Part shown: one piece after another, positions 46,882 through 58,926 of the stretch
How positions within the stretch are numbered: position 1 is the first letter of the stretch
Layout of the letters: each line of letters starts with the position of its first letter
Assembly: GCA_015345905.1 (NCBI GenBank)
Contig: JADDTR010000001.1
Span: forward strand, 1,302,001-1,366,000
Reading direction: 5' to 3'
DNA length: 64,000 bases
Source: Aotearoamyces nothofagi
Taxonomy: Eukaryota; Ascomycota; Leotiomycetes; Leotiales; Tympanidaceae
The notes under the pieces: model-generated
Told to the model about the DNA's origin: nothing
The model's input: the letters and a program-made list of their open reading frames with translations, nothing else
Database searches by the model: none
Program-made: the position numbers and the translations under genes

Positions 46882-49245
46882 ATGGAAGACTACAATCAAA
46901 ACGTTTCTGAGAACGTCAGGAAAGGCATCAAGTTTCTCGTCCAAGCAAATGAACAGGTATGCAAGAAACCCTATGACCTCAAATATATGTCCTAATATAT
47001 GCAATCCCTTCAACCCCTCAATATAAAGACTATACTGATATCAAGTAGCTTCATGCTAGAAACCCACACAGATATGCTGAAGTCCAAAGAAAGCTTCAGG
47101 ATGTTTTCCGGTCACTTTCGTACATGTCTGTTGACAATGCTAGAAGGCTCCCGAACCAAACTCTGAATGGTGCTACGAGCCATCCCAAGTATGCTCTGAA
47201 TAATTTCCCACCACGAGTGAGAGGCGGTCCAAAATCTTCTGGCACACTCCCAAGCTCCTTGCCATATCTTCTTCGCGACGACGAAGATGAAGATGACGAT
47301 TGCCACTTTTATAATCCGCAAGGACTGGATGCCAATTATCCGTCTTCAGCTTCACTACAGGTGCGGTTACTTCAAGCAAAAGTTTCTACTGGCACTGTAC
47401 TCAGTCCAATGGCTCCGGAGTTTGTGGCTTCGGGAACTTTTGGAACGCTGTCTCAAAGGCTTCATGCATGGGAACACCTAATTCCTAGCCATTTCCCACC
47501 TCTTCCTGTCATGTCCCCCTTTTTACGTGGATTGGCGTCAGGTGCTGTCAATTCTCTGTCTGGCAACCCTGCGAGCGGTACTACCCTTCAGAGGACTGTT
47601 ACATTCGGAGATATCCAGACCAAGTCGGAAGCACTTCATCAGCAGCCTGATTACACGCCCTCTCCACAACCATTGTATCGGGAGCCCGATTACACACCCT
47701 ATCTAGATCCAATGATGTTTTGTGACAAAGGCTACTATCTTCTGTTCAGTGGTTTCGATAGCCAGAGATCGTCCAGAGCTATAAGCAGACTGTTCAAGTC
47801 TTACGGCAATGTGACACACTGCTCCCTTGACGGAAATGTCCAAGGAGCTGGAACTATCAAGATGGCATCCTTAAAAGAAGCAGAGGCTGCTATCGTTGGG
47901 CTGGACGGTATTATTCTAGACGGTCAGATGATTCGCGTTTTTGACCCAACGGAGAACATGTCCTTGGAGAATATGCCCTTGGAGACCGTAAGCAAATCAA
48001 AGAATCCCATTCTTACTTGAGATATTTTACTAATATTCACTTATGTAGATACAATCAGCGCCCGGACCCTCAACTACTGTCAACGCTAATGCACGTCTTT
48101 CAGTATCTTCAGCTATTACACAGCCAGCAACAGTACGGGGACCTCAATTCAGCCCTACAATTAGAAGGCCCAGACCATGCAAGCCAACCACGCCAACCCA
48201 AGATGAAACCGACAGCCCTCTAGGAACGCCCTCAAAAGAACCAAGCCTAACGGAAGAAGGCCCGGTACGTGAGGACTCTCCTCGAGTCGAGGAGCCTCTT
48301 CCAGGCGGGGAGCCCCTGTCACTCGGGGGACCCCTGTCAATTGGGGAGGCTCTTTCACTCGAGGAGCCTCTTACACGCGACGGGTCTCTTACCCGCGAGG
48401 GGTCCCTTACACGCGACGGGCCTCTTCCACGCGGGGAGTCTCTTACATGCGAGCAGCCTTTGTCACCAGAGACTGCTTCTAGCTCATGGGCTCGCATCGC
48501 TGGTAGCGGTGCCGTTAGAGCCGGCTCATACAACCTCCGTCCACTTGTCAAGCAGCCCCCCTTGGACACCGACAGCTCGACCAAGAACCGCCCTAGCCAC
48601 AGCCAAACCAGATCCGCAATTAACAGCGAGCCACTGGATGAGCAAGATCGAGTTGTGCTTATACTCAACATTCCTTCTACGATTACTCTGCAGAATGTCT
48701 CCGGAGCGATAGTAGAAGGCCCTCTTTATAGTATTCGTTTTGGTACAAATCCGGATGATAATACGCGACACGTAAGAATTATATTCATGCGGGCTACAGA
48801 TGCAAGGACATTTTCCCGTGAAATGCATAAACAGCGCGACTCTGAGGCACCTGACCCAACACGCTGGCTATTTATGGGCTACCCATCAGTAGTCGTGACG
48901 CGTGGTGGCGTCCACCCTGCCGATAGCGGAATCCGGAGCATGATGGAACAGCCATTCACACGACGACGCCTGACAATCGTCAAGTCGGGATTGCTTCATC
49001 TCTGGGGAAAGAAGAAAATGCAGGGGTTCTGTGAGAGTACTGTTGGAAAGGAGAACATTCAGCTGGTGTTCGTCTACAATGGGGGCAACGCAACAGTGGT
49101 GTTTGCGGAGGTCCATCATGCGGTGATGGTCAAGGAGGCCTTGGAGAAGATGGCTGATGGTGGTTCGGCCGTCTTTCAAGGAATGACCGTGACATATAGC
49201 AAGGATCCTTGCGAGCAGCACCTCAGACTTGTCAAGACCTACTGA
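46882..49245 (+). CDS. RRM-like RNA-binding protein with hexapeptide repeats
   Basis: Three exons (46882-46956, 47049-47987, 48049-49245) give 736 aa. Exon 1 (MEDYNQNVSENVRKGIKFL) joins LHARNPHRYAEVQRKLQDVF. An RRM-like fold is suggested at about 253-326: GYYLLFSGFDS, RAISRLFKSYGNVTHCSLDG, GAGTIKMASLKEAEAAI and GQMIRVFDP. A second, more diverged candidate begins at about 539 (RVVLILNIPSTITLQNVSGAI). Between them residues 419-478 are ten copies of a six-residue unit, consensus [EDG]-[EGQ]-x-L-[TSP]-[RL], encoded by an 18-bp minisatellite. The frame is open through the whole array. The last 120 residues (HLWGKKKMQGFCESTVGKEN) are well formed but unrecognised. A role in RNA binding is inferred from the RRM-like pattern alone. 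Confidence 0.75.
48289..48468 (+). repeat. Coding 18-bp minisatellite, ten units
   Basis: Ten tandem 18-bp units such as GGGGAGCCCCTGTCACTC, encoding hexapeptides like EEPLTR, DGSLTR and GEPLSL. A degenerate eleventh (EDSPRV) may precede them at 48271-48288. Units differ at several codon positions, often in the first two and last two residues, while the CTN Leu codon in the middle is constant apart from one TTG. Confidence 0.9.
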
Positions 49246-49414
49246 GGAGATATGGGATAGTGGATGACGCAATGACATGCAGCGGCAGTTTTAGGCAATG
49301 ACGAAGGATGATACAGGTGAATGGGTGGGATGAGATAGGGATTTGCGATTCAGAGAAACCACGGAATGACTAGATCACAAATGCAACCGAACTTCATTGA
49401 AGACAATTCCATTT

Positions 49415-50270
49415 CTATGAAGCGCCACGTAAGGCCATGGAGCCAAGGACCTGTAATTCCAACTCTTTCCTCCCATCTTTCTCCTGACTGACCTGATTGA
49501 CCTGATTTCCATTAACAATCTTCTTGCCCTTAGCACCGCCACCTTGGGTATTTAGCTTATACACCTTCCTTACCCTATCCAAATCAGCCATCCCAGCCAG
49601 CTCCTCGTCCGTAAACTCGACCTGCGTGCCTTGAACCGACTCGCTCAAATGCTTCTGGACAACAGCGGCCGAGAATTCTGACATGGGCGTCGAGACCTTG
49701 ATGGCAAGGAGAGAGGTTGTGGCGGGTGAGACGCCGAATCGCCGGAAGGATTCAGCGATCTGTTGCAAAGCGCTGTGGTTAGCATACTACCTTTGGCTGG
49801 AGGAAGGAAAGGAACAGGGTGCCATGGCCAGAGGAGGCAAGGCTGGCAAATATGCATCGGCGTAGCCATGGGGAAAAGGCCGCCGACGGAAGCACCACGT
49901 GAGCAGAACCAGGAAAGAGATACTATACTATACATACATTACTATTCGGGCTCAAGCAAAACACAATCTCGGAATGCACGTTCCGAGTCTTCAGCCTACC
50001 TTCGATCGAGTCGCTGATGGCTCTATATGCCGCCGCCAACGCATGCGTCCTCGACACAATCTGGCATGCCGTCAGCACCCTCGAAGCCGATCACATGACC
50101 GGGCCTTTACTCACAACGCTCGCGTCTATGAAAGCATATTCAAAGTCGCCATTCCCAGCCAGGAGCTGCTGGTGCAGGAAAGCGGCGTTGGCGACGGAAC
50201 GGAAGAGGGCAGCGTGCACGGTGTAGTCTGCTGGGAGATGCTCCAGGTGCAGACTCTGAAGGGGCGCCAT
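49415..50270 (-). CDS. cgi121: CGI121, subunit of the EKC/KEOPS complex
   Basis: KEOPS (Bud32-Kae1-Pcc1-Cgi121) makes the t6A37 modification of ANN-decoding tRNAs; Cgi121 binds Bud32 and the tRNA end. Three exons (50270-50115, 50060-49938, 49759-49415) give 207 aa. Exon 1 encodes [20 protein letters not shown] and a [14 protein letters not shown] segment. Exon 2 has [17 protein letters not shown] and [20 protein letters not shown]. Exon 3 has [40 protein letters not shown] and RKVYKLN. These match the CGI121/TPRKB family along its whole length. The last 40 residues (GGGAKGKK onward) are an extension with a hydrophilic tail. The second intron (178 nt) is longer than the first (54 nt). It is divergent from the Zn2Cys6 gene. 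Confidence 0.92.
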
Positions 50271-50653
50271 TGCTGATGCTGGAGTGCCGGCGGCTGGAGG
50301 GCGAGACGCTGCTGGACGGCGGCTGGAGGGCTGTTCTGCTGGCCTGGCAGCTGTCGGTAGACCGAGTCCCTAGCGCGCTCCTCACGTGCAGAGCCGCGCC
50401 AAATGGGCATCGTGAGCGACAACACGTCTCTCCCGCCTGCGCAGATCCTGAAATCCTGAAATCCCGAAATCCTGAAGTCCTGCAGAGCGCATACGCAGCC
50501 CCTCAACACCATCGCGACGTCCAGCGGACCGACTCAGGGGGCGTCAGGAGAGCGCGCAAGCCGATATCCACGCATCCTCGACGACGGCAGCCCTCGACGG
50601 CTTGTTCCATCAGACACCTGAGCTTCACGGCAAGATCCGCACCTCCAGCGGCC
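50271..50653. promoter_or_regulatory. Divergent promoter CGI121 / Zn2Cys6 with octamer array
   Basis: Contains five 8-bp units based on ATCCTGAA at 50445-50484. The G+C-rich start of the regulator overlaps fortuitous open frames on both strands. Confidence 0.5.
50445..50484. repeat. 8-bp tandem repeat (ATCCTGAA)5
   Basis: Five adjacent octamers (two ATCCTGAA, ATCCCGAA, ATCCTGAA, GTCCTGCA) roughly midway between the two divergent start codons. Confidence 0.92.
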
Positions 50654-53595
50654 ATGCCCCCGAAACGCAGCGCGGACGACTCGCCGGCGGGAACACCTGC
50701 GAAGCTGCCCAAGACAGAGCTGAAGCCAGAGGACTTCTCCAATTCCGTCAAGAAGCGTCTGCAGTCCTCGACGAGAACTGGCCAGGCCTGCGACCGCTGC
50801 AAGGTATGTCGCGTTTGCGTTCGCGTTCGCGCCCGCGCCGCGGCGACTCCTGCTCGACTGCGCAGTAAAGTAACTGACATGTATACAGGTCCGCAAGATC
50901 CGTTGTGATGGCCTGCCCGGCGGCTGCTCGCCTTGCTTGCAGAACAACACGGAGTGCCGAACTACAGACCGCATCACCGGTCGTGCGGCGCCGCGAGGCT
51001 ACGTGGACAATATCGAGCAGCAGAACCGGGACATGTCGAGCCGGATCAGGGAGCTGGAGCATCTTCTGATACAGAATGGAATCGAGGTTAAACCCTCGAA
51101 CGTCTATCAAGATCCCAGCACCACCTCGTATGCTTTCAATAGTCCGGGGCAGAACGGACAGAACGGACACAATGGCCAGGGACAGATGTGGGCGCCAGCA
51201 GCACAGGTCAATGCATATACACCTTCAGCAGCAAACACCCCGTTGAATTCGGCTTCTCAGCAAGAAACAAACCTCTTCCGAGCTTTGCCGACCTTTCGCA
51301 CCGGCTGCTCTGGTGACAACTACCTGGGTGTTTCGTCTGGCAACTCCAACTTGAGCTCCATCAAAGGGACAGCGTTATCGATCCTGGGAATGGAAATCGA
51401 CATTGCGGATTTTACATCTCCAGACATGGACGAGCCGGACCCGTCGACATTCCACCCTGAACTCTATAACAAGTCCTATCAAGCATTCCTGCAGTCATCA
51501 TTGAATGTCAACCCCAAAATTGACAAGGTCAAGCTGCCCGATCGCGACGAGGGCATCACTTATGCGCAGTGGTACTTCCGAGTCCTCAACCCGTATTTTC
51601 CCATCTTGCACAAGGGGACCTTTATGGCACTGGTGTGTGATGCTCCGTTCCATGTTAACGCAGACGGCTAACGATTTACCAGTTGACTCGCATCTATGAT
51701 GACCCCAACTTCCGTCCTACGGTCGCGCAGACTGTCATGGTCCACATGGTATTTGCCATAATGTTCTTCCAATATGCAGTCCGGAACTTTGAGGATACAA
51801 CTCAGCAGGCATACCTCAACAACCAGTCAAATCTCCTCTACCATTATTCCTTGGGAATGTTCTTCCAGCTGATATCTAGCCACACGTTTCAAGACGTACA
51901 GGCTTTGACTCTGATCTGCTCGCATCTGAGGAACTTTCCAAAACCCGGTGCAAGCTGGATGCTTACCATGAAAACACTGGCTCTGGCAATAGAGCTTGGC
52001 ATGCACCGCTCTGCTAAGAGATGGGCATCAGAAGCCAGGCCGAGCGTCTTCGACATGGAGATGCGAAAGCGTGTATTTTGGGGAATCATGACCATTAATA
52101 TCACCCTTAGCGGGAAACTTGGACGCCCCATGTCCATACGTTTGGACGATATCGACATCGAACTGCCAGAGCCCATAGACGACGAATTGATCAATGAAGC
52201 AGGCATTGACACTTCCCGTACCTGCAGCTGTCGACACAATATTGGCCTAGCAGCATTCCGAATTGTGCCACTATACATGGAAATGTATAGCACGATATAT
52301 GCTGTGCGCCGCTCACCTCAGACTTATATCGATACAGTCACCAATCTTGAGGCGAAGATACGCATATGGTCTGATGAACTCCCTTCTGATTTAGTTAGAG
52401 GTGCATCAGGCACATACGCCCAAGAGGGTCGCGTCTTTGCTCTGTATGCTGCAGTATGGGCACTCGAGTTTAGATTGTTGCTTCGCCATCCATCCGTTTC
52501 CATGACTGACGATGGGAATTTCAACGCTGAAAGCATGAGGATCTGCGTGGAATGTTCGCGTAAAATGCTGGGTGTTGTGAGAGAGATGCAGATTCTTAAG
52601 AGTCTTGACACTACGTGGTATAACAGTGCTGTATATGTTATGGCCATCACGACAACGTTGTTTGCACAATGGGAAAAGCGCAACGAGACTACCACGGCAG
52701 ATCTGGCTGCGTTGCGCGTTGAAATGGACGAGTGGTTGAACATTATGGGTGATGTTGGTTCTCTACTTGGTAAGCCGAAGCCGTTCGCTCCTCACAAACA
52801 AATCTAACTTTACTAGGCTCTGGGACTCGTCTCCGCGAAGCTGTTCGGGTAGTCACTGACGGCACTCTGGGCCAGCTGAGTCGCAGCCTTCAAAGCAAGA
52901 ATGCAGCAGGGTTTCTGGAAGCTGGCAACGGTTCAAATGTTTCCAAATCGCCCCACCAAAGATCACCATCGAACAACGGGCACTCTAACGGATTTGCGAA
53001 TCAGAATTTTGGCTCATCATTCTCTGATCCTGCGTCTTCAACCAACGGCAATGGCACAGCCCCATACTTACCATCTGAGACCCATCTATCCCATCAGCAA
53101 ACACCATACCCAGTCGCCACACAATACTCAAGCTACCCCGACCCCCCCAGCAATTCGTATTCTTCGCAGGATGCACATAACTATTCTGCCTATCCGAATT
53201 CATCCAGCGATGCCGTTGAGGCACCTCTGCTAGCAGCATTCGCCGCACAAGCATCACAAGTCGCCCCCAACAACTGGCAACGCCCACAATCCCACGGCTC
53301 CAACGGAAACTCGGGCTCATCGTCGTGGCAGCAATGGACATCGACGATGGCAGGCAGCCTCGAACCGCAGGACTGCTACAGCGCGAGCGCACTCATGCAG
53401 CTCGGCGGGCGCGATCTCGGCGTGGCCGAAGGCGCCGTCTCCAGCGCGCCCATGGCCGACATGGCCGTCGCGCAAGCCAACATCCTCGGGGCGGAAAACG
53501 GAAGCATGGCCGGCGCGGCTATGGGACACGCCGCCGGGACGGGCGCGTGGCCGCTGAACATCTTTGATCTCGGCCAAGGAAGCTCTGGCTCTTAG
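50654..53595 (+). CDS. Zn2Cys6 fungal transcription factor
   Basis: Nuclear DNA-binding regulator. Four exons (50654-50803, 50889-51632, 51683-52769, 52817-53595) give 919 aa. The zinc cluster has Cys46, 49, 56, 63, 66 and 73 (C-x2-C-x6-C-x6-C-x2-C-x6-C); intron 1 splits it after CDRCK. A coiled coil follows (YVDNIEQQNRDMSSRIRELE), likely for dimerisation. After an Asn/Gln-rich linker the middle homology (Fungal_trans) domain starts near 260 with AQWYFRVLNPYFPILHKGTF and includes MLTMKTLALAIELGMHRSA, EMRKRVFWGIMTINI and GRPMSIRLDDIDIELPEP. The long C-terminal tail is Ser/Asn/Gln/Ala-rich, a typical activation region, and its last 60 codons become very G+C-rich. Upstream in-frame ATGs back to 50270 precede implausible sequence; MPPKRSADD is the natural start. 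The regulated pathway cannot be named. Confidence 0.92.
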
Positions 53596-53744
53596 GGACT
53601 TCAGAAAGGAGACGGGAGCCGGGCACGGTCTAGACATGGGCGCAGTATATCTGGCGGGCTAGGTGGGCTTTTTTTTTTTTATCGGAGTACGGGAAAATGG
53701 AAACGGGCCGCGACGGGTGGCTTGGTTTGGCTGGCTGGCTTTGC

Positions 53745-53791
53745 TTGGCTTGGTCTGGTCTGGTCTGGTCTGGTTTGGTTTGGTTTGGTTT
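53745..53791. repeat. Pentanucleotide tract (GGTCT)n then (GGTTT)n
   Basis: About four GGTCT units pass directly into four GGTTT units, preceded by degenerate GGCTT units. The variants differ by C versus T at one position. Confidence 0.9.
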
Positions 53792-54044
53792 CCTCGGCGG
53801 GCTTCAAGAGACGGATGGGACATGTCGCACGGCTGCGCAGCGCAGCGCAGCGCAACCGGAGTCTTTTCTGAGCGCGGAGAGGCGGATGCTATGGGCTAAT
53901 CTACTTGCTCTACTTTGCTCTGCTTGCTCGCTCTCCCAACACCCATGTCTGCGACCAACTATTCTATGCGTAATATAAGGAGCCTGCTTCCTTTGCTCTG
54001 ACGAGTCTCTCTGTTGTTTACGTGCTGCTGCGCTGTGATGCTGG

Positions 54045-54089
54045 TCTATCTGTCTATCTGTCTGTCTGTCTGTGTATATATATATATAT
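54045..54089. repeat. CTGT/CTAT tetranucleotide and (TA)n microsatellite
   Basis: Alternating CTAT and CTGT units, then about eight TA units. A (GTAT)n tract follows at 54158-54180. Confidence 0.88.
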
Positions 54090-54280
54090 GCACTGGCAGC
54101 GGGACCCTGTTTGCTTGTGCTCTGTGGGTCTGGAAAGGGGGGGTGGCGGGGTAATGTCTGTATGTATGTATGTATGTATACGAAATCCATCGATCTACAC
54201 TATCCGAGCTATCTACACGATTCACGAAATCCACAGAGCGACATAACACACAAACACACATAACACACACAACGCACAGC

Positions 54281-56257
54281 CTACTGCTGCGAAACGTCGA
54301 CCTTCGACCACCAGAAGTCGCTCTCGACCCTCGCCCACTCGTCCGCCACCACGCGCGCCGCGACGCCCACGGCGCCGCCGACCAGCTCCTCGTTCCCGTC
54401 CCCGAAGCGCATCAGGGCGCCGGCGGCGGGCTCGTAGCGCGGCCAGGCGGGGCGGGCGGGCCAGCGGCCCGGCAGGGCGTTGGGGTCGCCGGCGACGACG
54501 AAGCTGGTCAGGTAGGCGTGCAGGGTGCCGGCGAGCTCGGCCTGGGCGGGCGACAGGCGCGCGACGGCGGCGTCGTGCGTCTCGTAGGCCATGTTGTCGC
54601 CGTGGTTGGCGCGGCCCAGCACCGTCCGGACCAGGGCCCAGTGGTACAGGTAGACGGGCGGGTCGGCGGCGGCGGCGGCGGCGAGGTGCGCCGTCTGGCG
54701 CACGGGCGCCACGTAGGCGTAGTGGGCGTAGGCGGCCTCGAGGCGCTTGAACTGCGGGCCGAGGCCGAGGCCGGTGCGCGTGTCGAGGTAGGGCGAGGCG
54801 GGGTCGGCGGAGGGGTCGGGGTAGAGGGCGTCGACGGCGGCGAGGTCGGCGGGGGTGAGGAGCGGCAGGAGGGCGCGGAAGAAGGCGGTGAAGGCGGACG
54901 GGGTGGCGATGGCGCGGGGCACGTAGAAGGTGCCTTCGTTGGTGTTGAAGCCCGTGAGGATGGGCACCTTGTTCCACACGCCGGCGCGCCAGGCGGCCAT
55001 GGGGGCGCGGGCGATGAGGGCGCCGTCGATGACGGGCTGGAAGGCCCAGCGCAGCGAGGGGTTGTAGCGGTCGAAGACGGCCGTCTGGGCGGCCTGGACG
55101 ACGGCGGTGGGCAGGGCGCGCAGGCGGGGGAAGATCTGCGACTCGGGCAGGTCGCGGGGCACGCCGGCCTCGCGCAGGAAGTCGCGGAACTGCTCCTCGT
55201 GGATGGGCGCGTCGTAGGGCCGCACGGCGCGCGAGGTCGGGGCGCCGGACTCGATGATGACGCGGTGGAAGAGGGGCGCCGAGGAGTGGTTCATGAGGTG
55301 GTGGCCGATCTGGAGACGCGTCAGGGGGGGGGTTGTCCGGGAGGGGAGGAGCATGAACGAGGGGACAGAGGAAGATGAACGAGGGAGGAAGATGTATAAG
55401 GGGAAGAAGATTCAGGAGGAGACAGAAGATCCACGACGAGGAAACAATCCCCACAAGGAGCAAGAAGACCCAAGCACAAAGCCCAGAAGCACAAGAGAGC
55501 AACCACCCGCCATTCCCCCTCCCCCATCCCCCAAAAGAGAGAAAGAGAAGAAACAGAAACAGAAAAAGAAAAGAAAAAGAAACAGGCGCGAACTCACCGA
55601 GTGCGCCCCCGCCGACAGGCCGAACAGGGTGACGGCGGCCGGGTCGCCGCCAAAGGCGGCGATGTTGTCGCGCACCCACTCCAGCAGCAGGACCTGGTCG
55701 CGCAGGCCCAGGTTCAGCAGGCCCTCGCGGGCCGCCAGGGCGCACGGCAGGAAGCCCAGGGCGCCCAGGCGGTAGTTGAAGCTGACGGCCACGAGCGGCG
55801 CCGCGCTCCACGACACGAACGAGGCCGTGTTGTGCATCGTCGCCGCGCCGCGGTTGAAGGCGCCGCCGTGGATGTAGACGGCGACGGGGAGCAGGGGCGG
55901 GGTGGTGACCGTCGTCGCCGTCGCAGCGGGATCACCAGCACCAGCACCACCAGCAGCCTCCTGCCGGAAGACGTTGACGAACAGGCAGTCCTCGCTCTGC
56001 TCGCCCGGCGGAGCCGCACCCAGCAGCGGCTTGCCGGGCGCGGCGGGGCCGTAGCGCGACGCGTCGACGACGACGGGGACGCCGGGAGCAGCAGCGGCCA
56101 CGGGCTCGGCGGGCTGGAAGCGGCGCGGGCCCGTGGGCGGCTGCGCGTACGGGATGCCGAGGAAGGCCTCGACGGCCACGGGCAGCGAGCCGCTCGGCCC
56201 CAGCGTCGTGCCCACCACCGTCCCTTGCCGCAGCGCGACGGCCGGCCGGGAGACCAT
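54281..56257 (-). CDS. Type-B carboxylesterase (alpha/beta hydrolase)
   Basis: Hydrolyses carboxylic esters; the natural substrate is unknown. Two exons (56257-55598, 55309-54281) give 562 aa. Family marks: FLGIPYAQPPTGPRRFQP, SEDCLFVNVF, VYIHGGAFNRG (oxyanion hole HGGAF), FNYRLGALGFL, NLGLRDQVLLLEWVRDNIAAFGG, then the nucleophile elbow GLSAGAHS with Ser215. The other triad members are Glu345 (NTNEGTFYV) and His456 (ANHGDNM). No signal peptide is visible, so it is probably intracellular. The 288-nt intron lies right after the nucleophile elbow and is almost purely pyrimidine on the coding strand over its middle. Third codon positions are almost all G or C, unlike genes to the left. Several long overlapping frames on both strands are by-products of this composition. 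Confidence 0.9.
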
Positions 56258-56404
56258 TGTTGTTTTTTTTGGGGGGGGGGGAGATTTGAAGGGGGGGAGG
56301 GGGATGGGGATGGGGATGGGGAGTGGTGGTGGAGGTGATGAGTGGGAGTGGTGGGGATGCGGATGAGGATGAGTGGTGTCGATGGTGATATATAATCAAC
56401 AGCG

Positions 56405-56439
<35 letters not shown>

Positions 56440-57040
56440 TACAATATACAATATATACAATATATACAATATACACGATCCCGCCCCCCCGACCTCCTTT
56501 ATACCCCCTCGTCTTATCAGCCCACCAGCCGGGGCCCGCGGTCGGCGCCCGAGCGGCACCCGAGACGTTTCAAAACTGCCTCTTTGGGGGCTAGAGTCGG
56601 CCGGCGGATCTTATCTGTGGGGGAAAGCTTCGGTGAGCCGGGCTCGGAGGTGGGGGCGATAGGGGGAGCGATAGGGGGGCGATAGGGGAGGGGGGCTCTT
56701 CTTATCGCTTATCGCGCTTTTAGTAATTCTGTGCTGTATTGCCGGAGAGCGATGAAATAAAAGGGCAAAAGGTTTATATTCCCCAAGTTCTACGCAAAAC
56801 GATTTATATACCCCTAGCTAGTTAAATAAACCCATGTGAAAGCAGTTTCGACTTCAAAATGGAAATAAACAATTCTTGATTCTGGTAGCGCTCAGCTGGA
56901 TATATCCGCCCAAATGGCCTGGCCCTACCTGGTGGCCTTCTATGGCCTGTAATTCAAACTCAATCCCGTCAGTGCCTCAGGCATAAAGACTTCGCGTATC
57001 GTCTATCTATCACGCCGTATCGTGTCGTCATCCCCCGTCT
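56258..57040. other. Intergenic region with simple repeats
   Basis: No gene seen. Just upstream of the esterase ATG are poly-T and poly-G tracts (56263-56281) and (GATGGG)-like repeats (56300-56330). A (TA)n run at 56408-56437 continues into ACAATAT repeats (to about 56476). 56640-56700 is GGGCGATA-rich. Confidence 0.7.
56408..56476. repeat. (TA)n followed by (ACAATAT)n repeats
   Basis: About fifteen TA units, then four to five ACAATAT(AT) units, 150 bp upstream of the carboxylesterase start. Confidence 0.9.
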
Positions 57041-58275
<1,235 letters not shown>

Positions 58276-58700
58276 TAGCCTGGTAAATAATCTATAAGAT
58301 AGATATAATAGATTATAGATCCTCTAGAGATAGCTATAATATCTATCTAGTATATAACAATACTTCTAAAGATAATTAAAAAAGTAGTAAGTAGTTTAAA
58401 AGTAGTTTAAAGAATATTCTAAAAAATATCTATAGTAGTAGTAAATAGTTTAGAGAATAGTTTATCTTCTTCTATATCTATTCTAAAAAATTGGATTTTA
58501 ATATAGAATAAATATTCTATATATATATTATATTTTAAATTGTAGTTTGTAGAATAATATTTAATATAAGATAATAAATAAATAATAAGTTAGCAGTATT
58601 TAAAAGTATAAGCAAAATTGAGATACTGGATTTGTTGTAATATTGTTCTATACTCAAATTTTAGATTGAATTTATATTTGTTCTGTTATAGTAGAATTCG
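58276..58700. other. Small AT-rich islet, likely RIP-mutated repeat relic
   Basis: Sharply bounded sequence, mostly A and T with many TA dinucleotides and almost no G+C stretches. It resembles the large block at 60.84-63.56 kb. No coding remnant identified. Confidence 0.7.
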
Positions 58701-58926
58701 AAATCGGCTTACTTGCAATAATTTTCTGGGGTGGTGGAGGGGAGGACCCGTATATAGCCGGACCTAGCTCTGTACCTGAGGCTCGCGCATGCTGTCAAAC
58801 CGACCAGAGAACGTCGACTTATCAATAATAAAACACCGCAACCCAATACTGTACTGCTACTACTATCAACAAGATCTACCCGTCATCTGGTCATTCGCCC
58901 CTTGCTACATACGTCGCTACAATATC

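Larger units (their letters stand above)
53596..54280. other. Repeat-rich intergenic region between convergent genes
   Basis: No gene seen. It has a poly-T run (53671-53681), a GGTCT/GGTTT pentanucleotide tract, a GCGCA pentamer run (about 53835-53855), CTGT/CTAT tetranucleotides (54045-54075) merging into (TA)n, and a GTAT tract (54158-54180). Confidence 0.75.

Noticed and set aside
48289-48468. CRISPR-like array
   Set aside because: Adjacent 18-bp units with no spacers, in frame within a fungal coding exon; a minisatellite.
50270-50653. N-terminal extension of the Zn2Cys6 protein from an upstream in-frame ATG
   Set aside because: It would be antisense to CGI121 exon 1 and covers the octamer array. 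MPPKRSADD is a typical start for this class.
54170-55811. Long plus-strand Gly/Val/Glu-rich frame (about 400 codons) and a 529-codon minus-strand frame rich in Arg/Pro/Ala
   Set aside because: Both overlap the carboxylesterase exons and have repetitive, biased composition. Very high G+C removes stop codons from all frames; only the frame with HGGAF, GLSAG and NHGD is real.
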